Assembly: GCA_945869695.1 (NCBI GenBank)
Contig: CAMBPV010000001.1
Location: forward strand, 1-64,000
Source of the DNA: Prosthecobacter debontii
GTDB lineage: Bacteria; Verrucomicrobiota; Verrucomicrobiia; Verrucomicrobiales; Verrucomicrobiaceae
Direction of reading: 5' to 3'
DNA: 64,000 nt
Shown here: positions 56,020 to 64,000 of the stretch, in pieces
How the letters are laid out: every line of letters begins with the position of its first letter
Position numbering within the stretch: the stretch's first letter is position 1
The notes under the pieces: generated by a model
Databases searched by the model: none
What the model was told of the DNA's origin: nothing
Seen by the model: the letters and a program-made list of their open reading frames with translations, nothing else
Position numbers and translations under genes: made by a program

Positions 56020-56640
56020 GAAACGCTGATCGTGAGGTGCATAGAGCCTGCCGACTCGACTAAGAGCAGGAGCAGCACCCGTCAAATCTTCCGCCAAATT
56101 GGGTCGTCATTAACGGTCAAATCGCCAAATATCCTACTTATTCAACCGGCAATGAGCTTACTTTTACGGTAATCTCTCCTTTCTTGTTCCGCAGGAACGA
56201 TCCTTTCCCGGCTCCCACCGCTCCGACGGCAACGGTCTCACCTGCCGTGGTCCAGCCCGCCAGACAGCCCTCGAACACACTGCGTTTCTTCGCGGCGCTC
56301 GGCTATCCCCTGCGATGGTAAATGATGAAGATGCTGGTGAAACACGGCCCGCTCTGCGCCTTGCGGAGCGCTGTCATGCTGAGGCGGAATTTCGACGGCG
56401 TGAGCAAGCACTTGCGGGTTTGGAGTGCTGGCGGCGTGGTCAAGGGTCTGCCCGGCAAGGATCGGCGGCAGATTTTTTCTGCACCCCTCCGGCCAATCAA
56501 CGCGGAGTCGCCCGCCTCGACTACGGCATCCTCAAGCTCGACCTCCGCACCACCCCCAACCTGAGCCACACCTGCAAGTCACGGCATGAGGCCGCTTTGA
56601 AAAGTTCCCGAAGTAAGTTTGATCACTCAGCGACGGATGC
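56020..56640. other. Gene-poor 620-base spacer with decayed reading frames
   Basis: The stretch between the PVC cytochrome and the P-type ATPase gene has no intact gene that I can support. Several short overlapping frames on both strands have atypical composition. One minus-strand frame continues through a single TAG and is listed separately as a possible remnant. Confidence 0.5.
56138..56569 (-). pseudogene. Possible gene remnant with one internal stop
   Basis: On the minus strand one frame runs from 56569 to a TAA at 56138-56140, interrupted only by TAG at 56303-56305. The 54 residues after the TAG (SAAKKRSVFEGCLAGW..., then SFLRNKKGEITVKVSSLPVE) look like a genuine protein C-terminus. The part before the TAG is less convincing. 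No family is recognised. It could be a decayed gene, or two unrelated chance frames. Confidence 0.3.
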
Positions 56641-58914
56641 CTAGTGCTCCTTTGAAAACAAGATCCGCAGGCTGTTTAGGCAGACGACGACGGTGCTACC
56701 CTCATGGGTGAGGACGCCGAGGGTGAGGGGTACGATGCCGAAGAGGGAGGCGATGGCCATGATGATGACCGATCCCAATGAGATGGCGATGTTTTGCTTA
56801 ATGATGCGCCGGGCCACTTTGCTGATGTGACGGGCGGAGAGCAGCTTTTCGATTTTGTCCTGCATGAGGACGACATCACTCTGCTCCAGTGCGGCGTCAC
56901 TCCCACGGGCACCCATGGCCACGGAAACGTAGGCGGCAGCCAGGCTCGGCGCATCGTTCACCCCATCGCCGATCATCGCCACCTTGTGACCTTTCTGGGT
57001 CATCTCGGTGATGGCAGCGACCTTGTCTTCAGGGTGCAATCCCGCGCGCACTTCAGCGATGCCTAGCGCCGTGCCCACCTCTGCGGCTGCCGCGCGGCGG
57101 TCACCTGTGAGCATCACTGTGCGGACATTCTCTTTGGCTAGCTGAGCCAGCACGGCGCGGCTGCCACTGCGGATCTCATCTTTGAGCAAAACTCGACCCA
57201 TGATTTTTTCATGCACCACCCAGATTTCGGAGAACCCGAGGGGCGCATCCGGAACATCGGCGAGCACCTGGCCCAGCTCGCTCTGTTTCATGAGCTCCCG
57301 CCGGCCGACGTAGCTGATGCCACTTTCCGTTCGTCCACGCAGCCCCTGCCCCGTGATCGATTGAAACTCAGCCAGCACTTCAGCAGTTACGCCGTGCGCT
57401 TTTCCATACTGCGTGATCGCCCGTGCGATCGGGTGATTGGAATTGGCCTCCAGCGTCACCGCGATGCGGAGCACTTGGTCCTCATTGCCAGGCGGAAAAC
57501 TTTCGATCAGGGAGACCTTGAGTTGCCCCTCGGTCAGCGTGCCTGTTTTGTCCATCGCGATGGTATCCACCTCGGCAAGTTTCTCGATGGCCGCTCCTCC
57601 GCGAAAAAGAATACCGCGTCGCGCACCCCAGGCGATGGCAGCGAGAATCGCAGAGGGTATGGAGAGCACGAGTGCACAGGGGCTCATGACCACCAATAGA
57701 GTCATGGCCCGATAAAATGCCGACTTGCCCATCTCCGTGTTTTCAAAGGGCGGAATCTTAAAGATCAGCGACCACACCAAAAACATGACCACCACCAGAC
57801 CCAGGGTGATGATGGTGTAGCGAGTGCCAAATTGATCCGTAAATCGCTGACTCGGTGCCCGTAGATGTTGTGCGTTTTGGATCAGGTGAATGATTTTGGC
57901 CAGCGCGCTCTGCGTAGCCAGTTTCTCCACTCGCGCATTGACCACGCCCCACAAATTCAGCGTCCCGCCGAAGACTGGTGCGCCGATTTCTTTATCAATG
58001 GGCATCGACTCACCCGTCAGGGTTGATTCATCGACAGCGGTCTGTCCCGTGATCACTGAGCCGTCCACCGGAAAAAGTTCATCGGGTTTGACAAGGATAG
58101 TATCTCCCACCTGCAGCGCGGCTACGGGTCGATCCTCAGTCGTGCCATCCTGCAGCACCACATGTGCAAACTTGGGTGCCGCCTTCGTCAGCGCATTGAT
58201 TTCCCGATGCGTGCGGTGAAGGGCAAAGTGCTCCAAAGCTCCCGAGGTAGAAAAGAGGAAGAGCAAAAGCGCACCTTCCTCCCACGCGCCGATGCTCACA
58301 GCTCCCACGGCCACTGCCAGCATGAGGAAATGAATGTCGAGCTGCTTCTCTCGGATCTTTTCCCAGGCATCACCTGCCGCATCCCAACCGCCCGAAATCA
58401 GCGAGACACCGAAAATCGAGTGCACCAGCCACTCGGGCGCATGGAACACCTTTTTCGCCACAAATCCGGCGATGAGCGCGACCCCGCAAACCGACGCCTG
58501 AATAGCGAGCATCTGCCACTCCTCCCGGCTTGCGCGCTCCAGATCCTCAGCCTCGGGCCACTCAAACTCGCGCCATTTCCAGAGTTTCGGCGCCGTAGGG
58601 CAAGAGGGTTTTTCCAAAAGCACGTGATCACCCGTTTGTTTCAGATTCAGGGCTCCGATCGGGTGAAGCGGTGGAGCTTTCAGAAGCTTTCCATCCACCA
58701 CCCATGAGGAGTCGAGGGAGCGAAGAAGCTCCGTGAGCTTAGCCTGCAAGGCAGCCGCATCGACCCTGCCCAGAGTAGCGACGGACACCTGCTTGTCCTC
58801 AGGATTCACGCGAATAGCCTCCACACCCTGTTCGCTCAAAAGAAAATCGGCCATCTTATCCACCCACGTGCTGGCCTCGATCGGGGAGGAGGCGGAGGGA
58901 GTGGCGTTTTCCAT
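56641..58914 (-). CDS. P1B-type heavy-metal-transporting ATPase (SPC subtype)
   Basis: 757 residues from ATG 58914; a GTG 33 bases upstream is an alternative. The N-terminal 80 residues look like a metal-binding HMA fold but lack the CxxC. The ATPase core has TGES, the membrane motif SPC (411-413) in place of the usual CPC, DKTGTLTEG (Asp455), an HP motif (NSNHPIA), and GDGVNDAPSL. The last helix has HEGST (His737). SPC together with HEG(G/S)T is the pattern of P1B-4 pumps, which export cobalt, iron or zinc, so a Co/Fe/Zn efflux role is more likely than copper. Divergent from rlmN. Confidence 0.92.
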   Translation of the reverse strand: MENATPSASSPIEASTWVDKMADFLLSEQGVEAIRVNPEDKQVSVATLGRVDAAALQAKLTELLRSLDSSWVVDGKLLKAPPLHPIGALNLKQTGDHVLLEKPSCPTAPKLWKWREFEWPEAEDLERASREEWQMLAIQASVCGVALIAGFVAKKVFHAPEWLVHSIFGVSLISGGWDAAGDAWEKIREKQLDIHFLMLAVAVGAVSIGAWEEGALLLFLFSTSGALEHFALHRTHREINALTKAAPKFAHVVLQDGTTEDRPVAALQVGDTILVKPDELFPVDGSVITGQTAVDESTLTGESMPIDKEIGAPVFGGTLNLWGVVNARVEKLATQSALAKIIHLIQNAQHLRAPSQRFTDQFGTRYTIITLGLVVVMFLVWSLIFKIPPFENTEMGKSAFYRAMTLLVVMSPCALVLSIPSAILAAIAWGARRGILFRGGAAIEKLAEVDTIAMDKTGTLTEGQLKVSLIESFPPGNEDQVLRIAVTLEANSNHPIARAITQYGKAHGVTAEVLAEFQSITGQGLRGRTESGISYVGRRELMKQSELGQVLADVPDAPLGFSEIWVVHEKIMGRVLLKDEIRSGSRAVLAQLAKENVRTVMLTGDRRAAAAEVGTALGIAEVRAGLHPEDKVAAITEMTQKGHKVAMIGDGVNDAPSLAAAYVSVAMGARGSDAALEQSDVVLMQDKIEKLLSARHISKVARRIIKQNIAISLGSVIIMAIASLFGIVPLTLGVLTHEGSTVVVCLNSLRILFSKEH

Positions 58915-58968
58915 CCCTCTATTTGCCACATGAAAAAAGGAAGGCACAAAAAATCTTCGATTTGTGCT

Positions 58969-60099
58969 ATGATCGTCCGGATGATCGCAAAGCCCACTTC
59001 CCCTTCCTTACTCGGAACAACTCAGGACGAGTTGTTGGCCATGTTCGCGGAGTGGGGTGAAACGGCCTATCGCGCCAAGCAGGTGGTGGAATGGGTTTAT
59101 CGGCGTCGAGTCACCAGCTTCGACGAGATGACCAATCTCAGCCTCGATTTGCGCACTCGACTGGCTGAACAGTTTTCGTTACGCACGACCACCGTCAGCA
59201 GCGTGACCGGCTCTCACGACACCACACGGAAATATCTCCTCAGGCTTCATGACGGACGGTTCGTGGAGACAGTGCTCATCCCCGCCTCACCCGCGCTTTA
59301 CGGCGACCGCGCTGACCGCCGCACCCTGTGCGTTTCCAGCCAGGTAGGCTGCGCTTACGACTGCAAATTCTGCGCCAGTGGATTGGCAGGATTCACTCGA
59401 AATCTGACCGTTGCAGAGATCATCGAGCAAGTGGTGCAGGTTGAGGCTCACTGCGGCGAGCGCGTGGATAACATCGTGTTCATGGGCATGGGCGAGCCTC
59501 TGGCCAACTACTCGAACCTCAGCAAAGCACTGGAAATTCTCAATGCGCACTGGGGCATCGGCATCGGTGCGCGACACATGACCGTGTCCACCAGCGGCCT
59601 GGCTCCGCAGATCAAAAAACTGGCAGAGCTGCCCTTGCAGATCCGTCTCGCCATTTCGCTGCATGGTGCCACTGACGATGTGCGGGATAAGATCATGCCG
59701 GTGAACCGGAAGTATCCGCTGGTCGAGCTGTTCGAGGCTCTCGATCATTGGACCTCTCTGAGAAAACAGCGGATCACTTTTGAATACATCCTCATTGAGG
59801 GCGTAAACGACGGCCTTGATCAAGCCCGCGTCCTCGCCTCCCGCGCTCATCGCCTCGATGCCCTGGTGAACCTGATCCCCTACAACACCGTCGACGGACT
59901 CGAGTGGAAGCGCCCGAGCGAGTCCCTTCAAGATGCCTTCAAGGACGTCCTCGTCAAAGCCGGCGTCATGACCACCCTCAGACGTGAAAAGGGACACGAC
60001 ATCGCCGCAGCCTGCGGCCAACTCCGCCTCAAACAAGAGACCGAGCTGGGGATCATCGAGAGCGCGATCCCGGGGAAACGGATAACGATCGGTGTTTAG
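58969..60099 (+). CDS. rlmN: Dual-specificity 23S rRNA/tRNA adenine-2-methyltransferase RlmN
   Basis: 376 residues from ATG 58969; ATG 58981 or an upstream ATG at 58930 are possible, and the last would overlap the divergent ATPase leader. It is a radical-SAM enzyme that methylates C2 of A2503 in 23S rRNA and of A37 in some tRNAs. The iron-sulfur motif CAYDCKFC (Cys128, 132, 135) is intact, and the late AAACGQL carries the Cys that forms the covalent RNA intermediate. MGMGEPLANY and STSGLAPQIKKLAE are also typical. It is monocistronic by position. Confidence 0.95.
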   Translation: MIVRMIAKPTSPSLLGTTQDELLAMFAEWGETAYRAKQVVEWVYRRRVTSFDEMTNLSLDLRTRLAEQFSLRTTTVSSVTGSHDTTRKYLLRLHDGRFVETVLIPASPALYGDRADRRTLCVSSQVGCAYDCKFCASGLAGFTRNLTVAEIIEQVVQVEAHCGERVDNIVFMGMGEPLANYSNLSKALEILNAHWGIGIGARHMTVSTSGLAPQIKKLAELPLQIRLAISLHGATDDVRDKIMPVNRKYPLVELFEALDHWTSLRKQRITFEYILIEGVNDGLDQARVLASRAHRLDALVNLIPYNTVDGLEWKRPSESLQDAFKDVLVKAGVMTTLRREKGHDIAAACGQLRLKQETELGIIESAIPGKRITIGV

Positions 60100-60193
60100 G
60101 TGCTGGCAGTTGGTCGAGAGGAAAGTCTTCGAATAATGATCTTGCCCGAAATTCAGGTTTCCGACAGGATATCGAATAATCACAGATACCCTG

Positions 60194-62638
60194 ATGTCAG
60201 CTTACTTGCGCACTACCGTCCTAATCTTCAGCGTTCTCGCCTTCCTGGTCGGGACGCTTCGAGCCCAGGACACGACGACACAAGCAGCTACGGGAGTAAC
60301 TGACATTGCGGCGACCTTTCGTGGGTCGGTCACACCGGGCTCTGGTGCCTTCAGCGCGTATTCGTGGTGCTGGTTTGACTACGGCACGACCTCTAACTAC
60401 GGCTCAACGGTCAATGCCGATCCCCTGAATGCGACCGGTGCCAACCCCGTGGCCGTTTCGGCCAATCCGCCCGGCCTGCTGCCCAACACAACCTACCACT
60501 ACCGAGTGAGGCTGGGCGCCCTTTTATCCCTCTACTCCGGCGGCTTCGCGGGCGATGACATGACCTTCACCACGGGACCAGCCGCCACCCTGCCGAGTTT
60601 CGAGTCCACCACCTCCTCCATCATCGGTGCCACAGCGGCGAACTTCGATGTCAGGGGGGCGAAGAGCGGCGCCTCAGCGGCCACAGTCTCCGTCGAGTAT
60701 GGTCTGACGGCAGCCTACGGATTGGTGCTGACATTTCCGGACGTCATGCCGGTCAACAGCTCCCAGTCATTCCAGCAATCTCGCGTCACCGGACTGACGC
60801 CCACCACGACCTATCACTGGCGTTTAAAGATCACCAACGCACAAGGCAGCGCCTACAGTCTGGATCAGACCTTTACCACCCTCGCCACGCCAGTCGTCAC
60901 CACAGGCAGCACCAGTGCTGTGACGTTTAATGGTGTGACTTTCAGCGGCACGGTCGATTCGGCGGGCCACACCGTCGGCATGAATTTTGAATACGGCACG
61001 ACCACCGCCTATGGCTCTACCGCGTCGGGAACGCCCTATCAGATCAGCACTGCTGGCACCACCGCGATCACGGCCACGGCCATGGGTCTGCTTCCGAGCA
61101 CCACTTATCACTACCGCCTTTCAGCCTCGGACTTTTGGAATGGTGGTGACATTTATTCCGGAGCGGATCAGACCTTCGTCACCCCTTCAAACATCACCGC
61201 GCTTCCAGCCACGAATGTGACCGATCTCTCAGCCACGATCTCCAGTCGCATCGACACGGGCGGCAGCAGCTACTTGCTCTCCATCGAGTTCGGAACCAGC
61301 ACCGCTTACGGCATGAGTGCTGGTTTCGTCACCACGCAGAATGATACGCTGAACCCCAACATCAAGACACTCAGCGCCACGCCGCCGAATCTGCTACCTT
61401 CCACCACGTATCATTTCCGTCTCAAAGCCAGGCTCGGCGCGAACGGTCCCGTCTTCTATGGTAGTGATCAAAGCTTCACCACGAGCCCTCCGGCAACGCC
61501 TCCCGGCCTTGGCACGTTGGGTGCTGATGCGACGTCTTCCACCGCAGTGTCGGTCGGACTGAATGTCAGTGCCGGCAGTTCCGTCACCACGCTGTTTTTC
61601 GACTATGGTCTCGATACCACTTACGGATCGACGGCGACTTGCACCACCACGTTTGCGGTTAACACCACGACCTACGTGAGCCTGCCCATCACTGGCCTCA
61701 CGATGGGAACCACGTATCACTTCCGTGCTCGTGCGACGAACAATGAGGGCACCACCACGACTGCCAACTCCACATTTACAACACTGCCACCGCCATCTGC
61801 CACGACCACTGCGGCGACGTTCATCGGTGCCACGAGCGGCACGCTCAACGGCATCTACAATCTACAGGGCGGCAGTTTCACCGTGACCTTCGACTACGGC
61901 CTCACCACGGCCTATGGCTCCACAGCAAACAACGGTAGCGGTGGCGCTCCCGTTTTGATTATTGGTGGTGGTGGCCCAATCGGCGGTGGCGGGATCATCA
62001 TCGGAGGCGGAGGTCCGATCGGCGGGGGTAGTGCGACTACACCGCAGGGCGCAACTGCCACCATCACCAGTCTCGCACCGGAGACGACTTATCACTACAG
62101 GCTTCGTTTGACGGACAACAGCGGGAATAATTACACCGGTGCTGATGCCACCTTCACGACTCTCGCGGCGCTGACTCCCATCGAAGAATGGCGGCAATCA
62201 TTCTTCAACACCACGTCCAACAGCGGAGACGCTGCTGACACAGCCACGCCCTGCGGTGACGGCATGAGCAACCTCCTCAAATATGCTCTGAGGCTCAATC
62301 CAACGCAGCCTGGCGTTCCGCCTGCCGTTTCGCTCGTCCCCTACACCGACGGCTCCACCCGGCTAAGCCTTTCCTTCAACCGCGCGCTTTTTGCCACTGA
62401 CCTCACGTTCGAGGTGGAGGCAGCTGGCGATCTCGCCGGTCCGTGGGTCACGATTGCAAGTGCCAGCGGTGACGGCCTCTTCGCGGTAACGCCTCCCGGT
62501 GATCCAGCACTGTTGACTGAGGCTCGTCCGCCGTTCGGACTCATATTCGCCCACTCCACTTCATCGGTAGTCGTGCATGATACGGTTCCCTGCGCATCCG
62601 CTGCGCGCCGCTTCCTCCGGCTTAAGATCACGCGTTGA
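60194..62638 (+). CDS. Secreted multi-repeat (fibronectin-III-like) surface protein
   Basis: 814 residues with a signal peptide (about 1-24). Six beta-sandwich repeats of about 90-110 residues each contain an FDYGTT-x-x-YGST or EYG-type motif and end in TTYH(Y/W/F)R. A Gly-rich insertion (GGGGPIGGGGIIIGGGGPIGGG, coded at about 61955-62035) interrupts the last repeat. The C-terminal 150 residues begin EEWRQSFFNTTSNSGD and contain GDGMSNLLKYAL, a tail found on many secreted verrucomicrobial proteins. It is probably an adhesin or a scaffold at the surface. No catalytic domain is seen. Confidence 0.8.
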   Translation: MSAYLRTTVLIFSVLAFLVGTLRAQDTTTQAATGVTDIAATFRGSVTPGSGAFSAYSWCWFDYGTTSNYGSTVNADPLNATGANPVAVSANPPGLLPNTTYHYRVRLGALLSLYSGGFAGDDMTFTTGPAATLPSFESTTSSIIGATAANFDVRGAKSGASAATVSVEYGLTAAYGLVLTFPDVMPVNSSQSFQQSRVTGLTPTTTYHWRLKITNAQGSAYSLDQTFTTLATPVVTTGSTSAVTFNGVTFSGTVDSAGHTVGMNFEYGTTTAYGSTASGTPYQISTAGTTAITATAMGLLPSTTYHYRLSASDFWNGGDIYSGADQTFVTPSNITALPATNVTDLSATISSRIDTGGSSYLLSIEFGTSTAYGMSAGFVTTQNDTLNPNIKTLSATPPNLLPSTTYHFRLKARLGANGPVFYGSDQSFTTSPPATPPGLGTLGADATSSTAVSVGLNVSAGSSVTTLFFDYGLDTTYGSTATCTTTFAVNTTTYVSLPITGLTMGTTYHFRARATNNEGTTTTANSTFTTLPPPSATTTAATFIGATSGTLNGIYNLQGGSFTVTFDYGLTTAYGSTANNGSGGAPVLIIGGGGPIGGGGIIIGGGGPIGGGSATTPQGATATITSLAPETTYHYRLRLTDNSGNNYTGADATFTTLAALTPIEEWRQSFFNTTSNSGDAADTATPCGDGMSNLLKYALRLNPTQPGVPPAVSLVPYTDGSTRLSLSFNRALFATDLTFEVEAAGDLAGPWVTIASASGDGLFAVTPPGDPALLTEARPPFGLIFAHSTSSVVVHDTVPCASAARRFLRLKITR
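61955..62035 (+). repeat. Gly-rich GGGGPIGGG/III repeat in the surface protein
   Basis: Short imperfect repeats coding for GGGGPI and GGGGII blocks, built from GGT/GGC/GGA triplets. They form a loop insertion within the sixth beta-sandwich repeat. Confidence 0.8.
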
Positions 62639-62699
62639 GTTCTCCGGCGGTCAATTTTCCTGCAAGCTTCAACTCGTTTTAGAGTTCTCCGTTCCTGAC

Positions 62700-64000
62700 A
62701 TGCGCAAGTTCATCCTCCTCACCGCTCTCTGCCCTCTGTTGTCCGCTTTTTCGGCACATCCGCTGAATGTGCTCTTCATCGCCGTCGACGACCTGCGACC
62801 GGACATCGGCTGCTACGGCGTTAAGCATGCGAAAACGCCGAACCTCGACCGTCTTGCTGCTCGCGGGATCGTTTTCGACCGCGCTTACTGCGCTCAGGCC
62901 GTGTGCAGTCCCTCACGCACCGCCATTTTGACCGGATTACGACCGGACACGACGAAGGTGTGGGATCTCGACACGCACTTCCGTGATGCTCAGCCAGATT
63001 GCGTGACGCTGCCGCAGCACTTCCGCTCCAATGGCTACCACACCGCCGCTCTGGGGAAGATCGAGCATCATGGCTTTGAAGACGGACCGTCGTGGAGCGA
63101 GCCACGTTGGTTTCCGAGCGGCGAAATGGTCAGCGTGGACGAAAAAGACTGGACGAAGCACACCGTGACGAGGTTTGACGGCGTGGAGAGTGAGTTCGCG
63201 AATCCGCTCGAAGACGTCGCGAAGCGCAAAGGCGGCAAAGCGGGTAAAAAAGGCCCTTCATTCGAAATCAGCCCGAAATCCGACGATGAACTCCCCGATG
63301 GTGCCGTGGCCGCAGAGGCCGTGAAACGCCTCGCAGCGCTCAAAGCGGCCGGAAAGCCGTTTTTCTTCGGCGTGGGTTTTGTGAAGCCGCATCTGCCCTT
63401 CGTCGCGCCGAAGAAGTATTGGGACATGCACGATGCCGACACGATCCCCGGGCCGGCTTTTGCCACGTTCCCTGAAGGGACACCCGATTTCGTCGGTCAC
63501 AACAATAGCGAGTTGCACGCTTATCCAGGTGTTCCCAAAGAAAACCCCATCCCCGCCGACTTCGCGAAGCCGCTGCGCCACGGCTACAACGCCTGCATCA
63601 CCTACACCGATGCACAGGTCGGCCGCCTGCTTGATGCGCTTGACAAAGAAGGCCTCTCTGACAGCACGGTTATCGTTTTATGGGGCGACCACGGCTGGCA
63701 ACTCGGCGAGCATGGCCTGTGGCACAAGCACACGAACTTCGAGATCGCCGCACGTGCGCCGTTGCTCATCGCTTTGCCCAAGAGCAGCACCGCAGGCAAA
63801 CACTGCGCCGCGCCGACTGAGTTCGTCGATGTCTATCCCACGCTCGCCGACGTGTGCGGCCTCAGCATCCCGAAAGGGCTCGCGGGCATGAGTTTGAAGC
63901 CCTACCTCGAAAATCCCGACGCGCCGATGCAGAAGCCCGCCATTAGCGTCTATCCGCGCTCGTCGAAAGAGCACGGCGGCAGCCTCATGGGCTACAGCGT
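62700..64000 (+). CDS. Iduronate-2-sulfatase-like sulfatase (3' end beyond the window)
   Basis: The frame opens at ATG 62700 and runs to the window end (433 codons seen). A signal peptide (about 1-20) precedes the metal-binding VLFIAVDDLRPDIGCYG. The formylglycine motif CSPSRTAILTGLRPDTTKVWDL has Cys69 and is the iduronate-2-sulfatase pattern. Further metal/sulfate ligands are in GKIEHHGF, VKPHLPFVAP and WGDHGWQLGEHGLWHKHTNF. It should desulfate glycosaminoglycan-like or algal uronic polymers in the periplasm. A Lys-rich stretch (AKRKGGKAGKKG) near residue 180 looks like a family-variable loop. Only the C-terminal part is missing. Confidence 0.93.
   Translation, partial: MRKFILLTALCPLLSAFSAHPLNVLFIAVDDLRPDIGCYGVKHAKTPNLDRLAARGIVFDRAYCAQAVCSPSRTAILTGLRPDTTKVWDLDTHFRDAQPDCVTLPQHFRSNGYHTAALGKIEHHGFEDGPSWSEPRWFPSGEMVSVDEKDWTKHTVTRFDGVESEFANPLEDVAKRKGGKAGKKGPSFEISPKSDDELPDGAVAAEAVKRLAALKAAGKPFFFGVGFVKPHLPFVAPKKYWDMHDADTIPGPAFATFPEGTPDFVGHNNSELHAYPGVPKENPIPADFAKPLRHGYNACITYTDAQVGRLLDALDKEGLSDSTVIVLWGDHGWQLGEHGLWHKHTNFEIAARAPLLIALPKSSTAGKHCAAPTEFVDVYPTLADVCGLSIPKGLAGMSLKPYLENPDAPMQKPAISVYPRSSKEHGGSLMGYS

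Noticed and set aside
60194-62638. Type V autotransporter
   Set aside because: No beta-barrel at the C-terminus; the tail is a short conserved verrucomicrobial domain.

Overview
The window looks like a chromosome segment from the phylum Verrucomicrobiota, most likely a Verrucomicrobium/Prosthecobacter-like member of the Verrucomicrobiales. The evidence is two very large secreted proteins with the Pirellula/Verrucomicrobium-type propeller plus C-terminal c-heme module, two formylglycine sulfatases, a twin-arginine Gfo/Idh/MocA oxidoreductase, long secreted beta-sandwich proteins, a pseudopilin, and generally weak Shine-Dalgarno signals. No rRNA, tRNA, CRISPR array, phage or recognisable transposase was seen.

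Layout. 1-2000: secreted NHL-type propeller gene, preceded by a coupled 26-codon leader ORF, then a TauE/SafE transporter. 2118-5129: pyruvate phosphate dikinase carrying a lysine/alanine-rich histone-H1-like tail that has its own internal ribosome-binding site and start. 5230-10587 (minus): a three-gene unit with a TerB-like/ABCG-type transporter, a lipoprotein amidase and a secreted protein of unknown function. 10815-14111: ftsH and gapA, each closed by a strong terminator. 14366-24009: a two-gene copper/heme unit. Its first gene fuses an MbnP-like copper protein to an MbnH-like di-heme enzyme. The second is a 2606-residue protein with an apparently intact galactose-oxidase-type copper-radical site plus PA14, propeller and two c-heme motifs. 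24113-31611: pseudopilin, M23 peptidase, uppP, DUF2062, dgt, hflX, lipoprotein, pgsA and a RidA-family gene. 31617-37819 (minus): a small anchored protein and a neutral-ceramidase-like/LamG/PVC-cytochrome fusion. 37927-39470: an ATPase-nuclease gene bracketed by two 54-bp palindromic direct repeats. 39549-47433: sulfatase, thioesterase, small DMT-like protein, PaaK-like adenylating enzyme, and a LolD-like ATPase with an FtsX-type permease. 47480-49698 (minus): secG, a TrmH-family methyltransferase and a sigma-70 factor. 50103-56019: Gfo/Idh/MocA oxidoreductase, PQQ-type sugar dehydrogenase and, divergently, a PVC cytochrome. 56020-56640: a decayed spacer. 56641-64000: P1B-type metal ATPase, rlmN, a repeat-rich secreted protein, and an iduronate-2-sulfatase-like gene cut by the window end.

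How the genes fit together. Most of the accessory content suits an aerobic degrader of sulfated, complex polysaccharides: sulfatases to desulfate, oxidoreductases and PVC cytochromes to oxidise sugars in the periplasm, and large adhesive beta-sandwich proteins. The strongest candidate for an undescribed system is the 14366-24009 unit. A copper-radical oxidase makes H2O2, MbnH-type enzymes use H2O2 to convert a Trp of MbnP to kynurenine and so create a copper site, and here all parts lie in two genes joined by an ATGA overlap. Further candidates are the PPDK/nested H1-like tail and the palindrome-bracketed ATPase-nuclease. All functions are inferred from reading the sequence; no database search was run.
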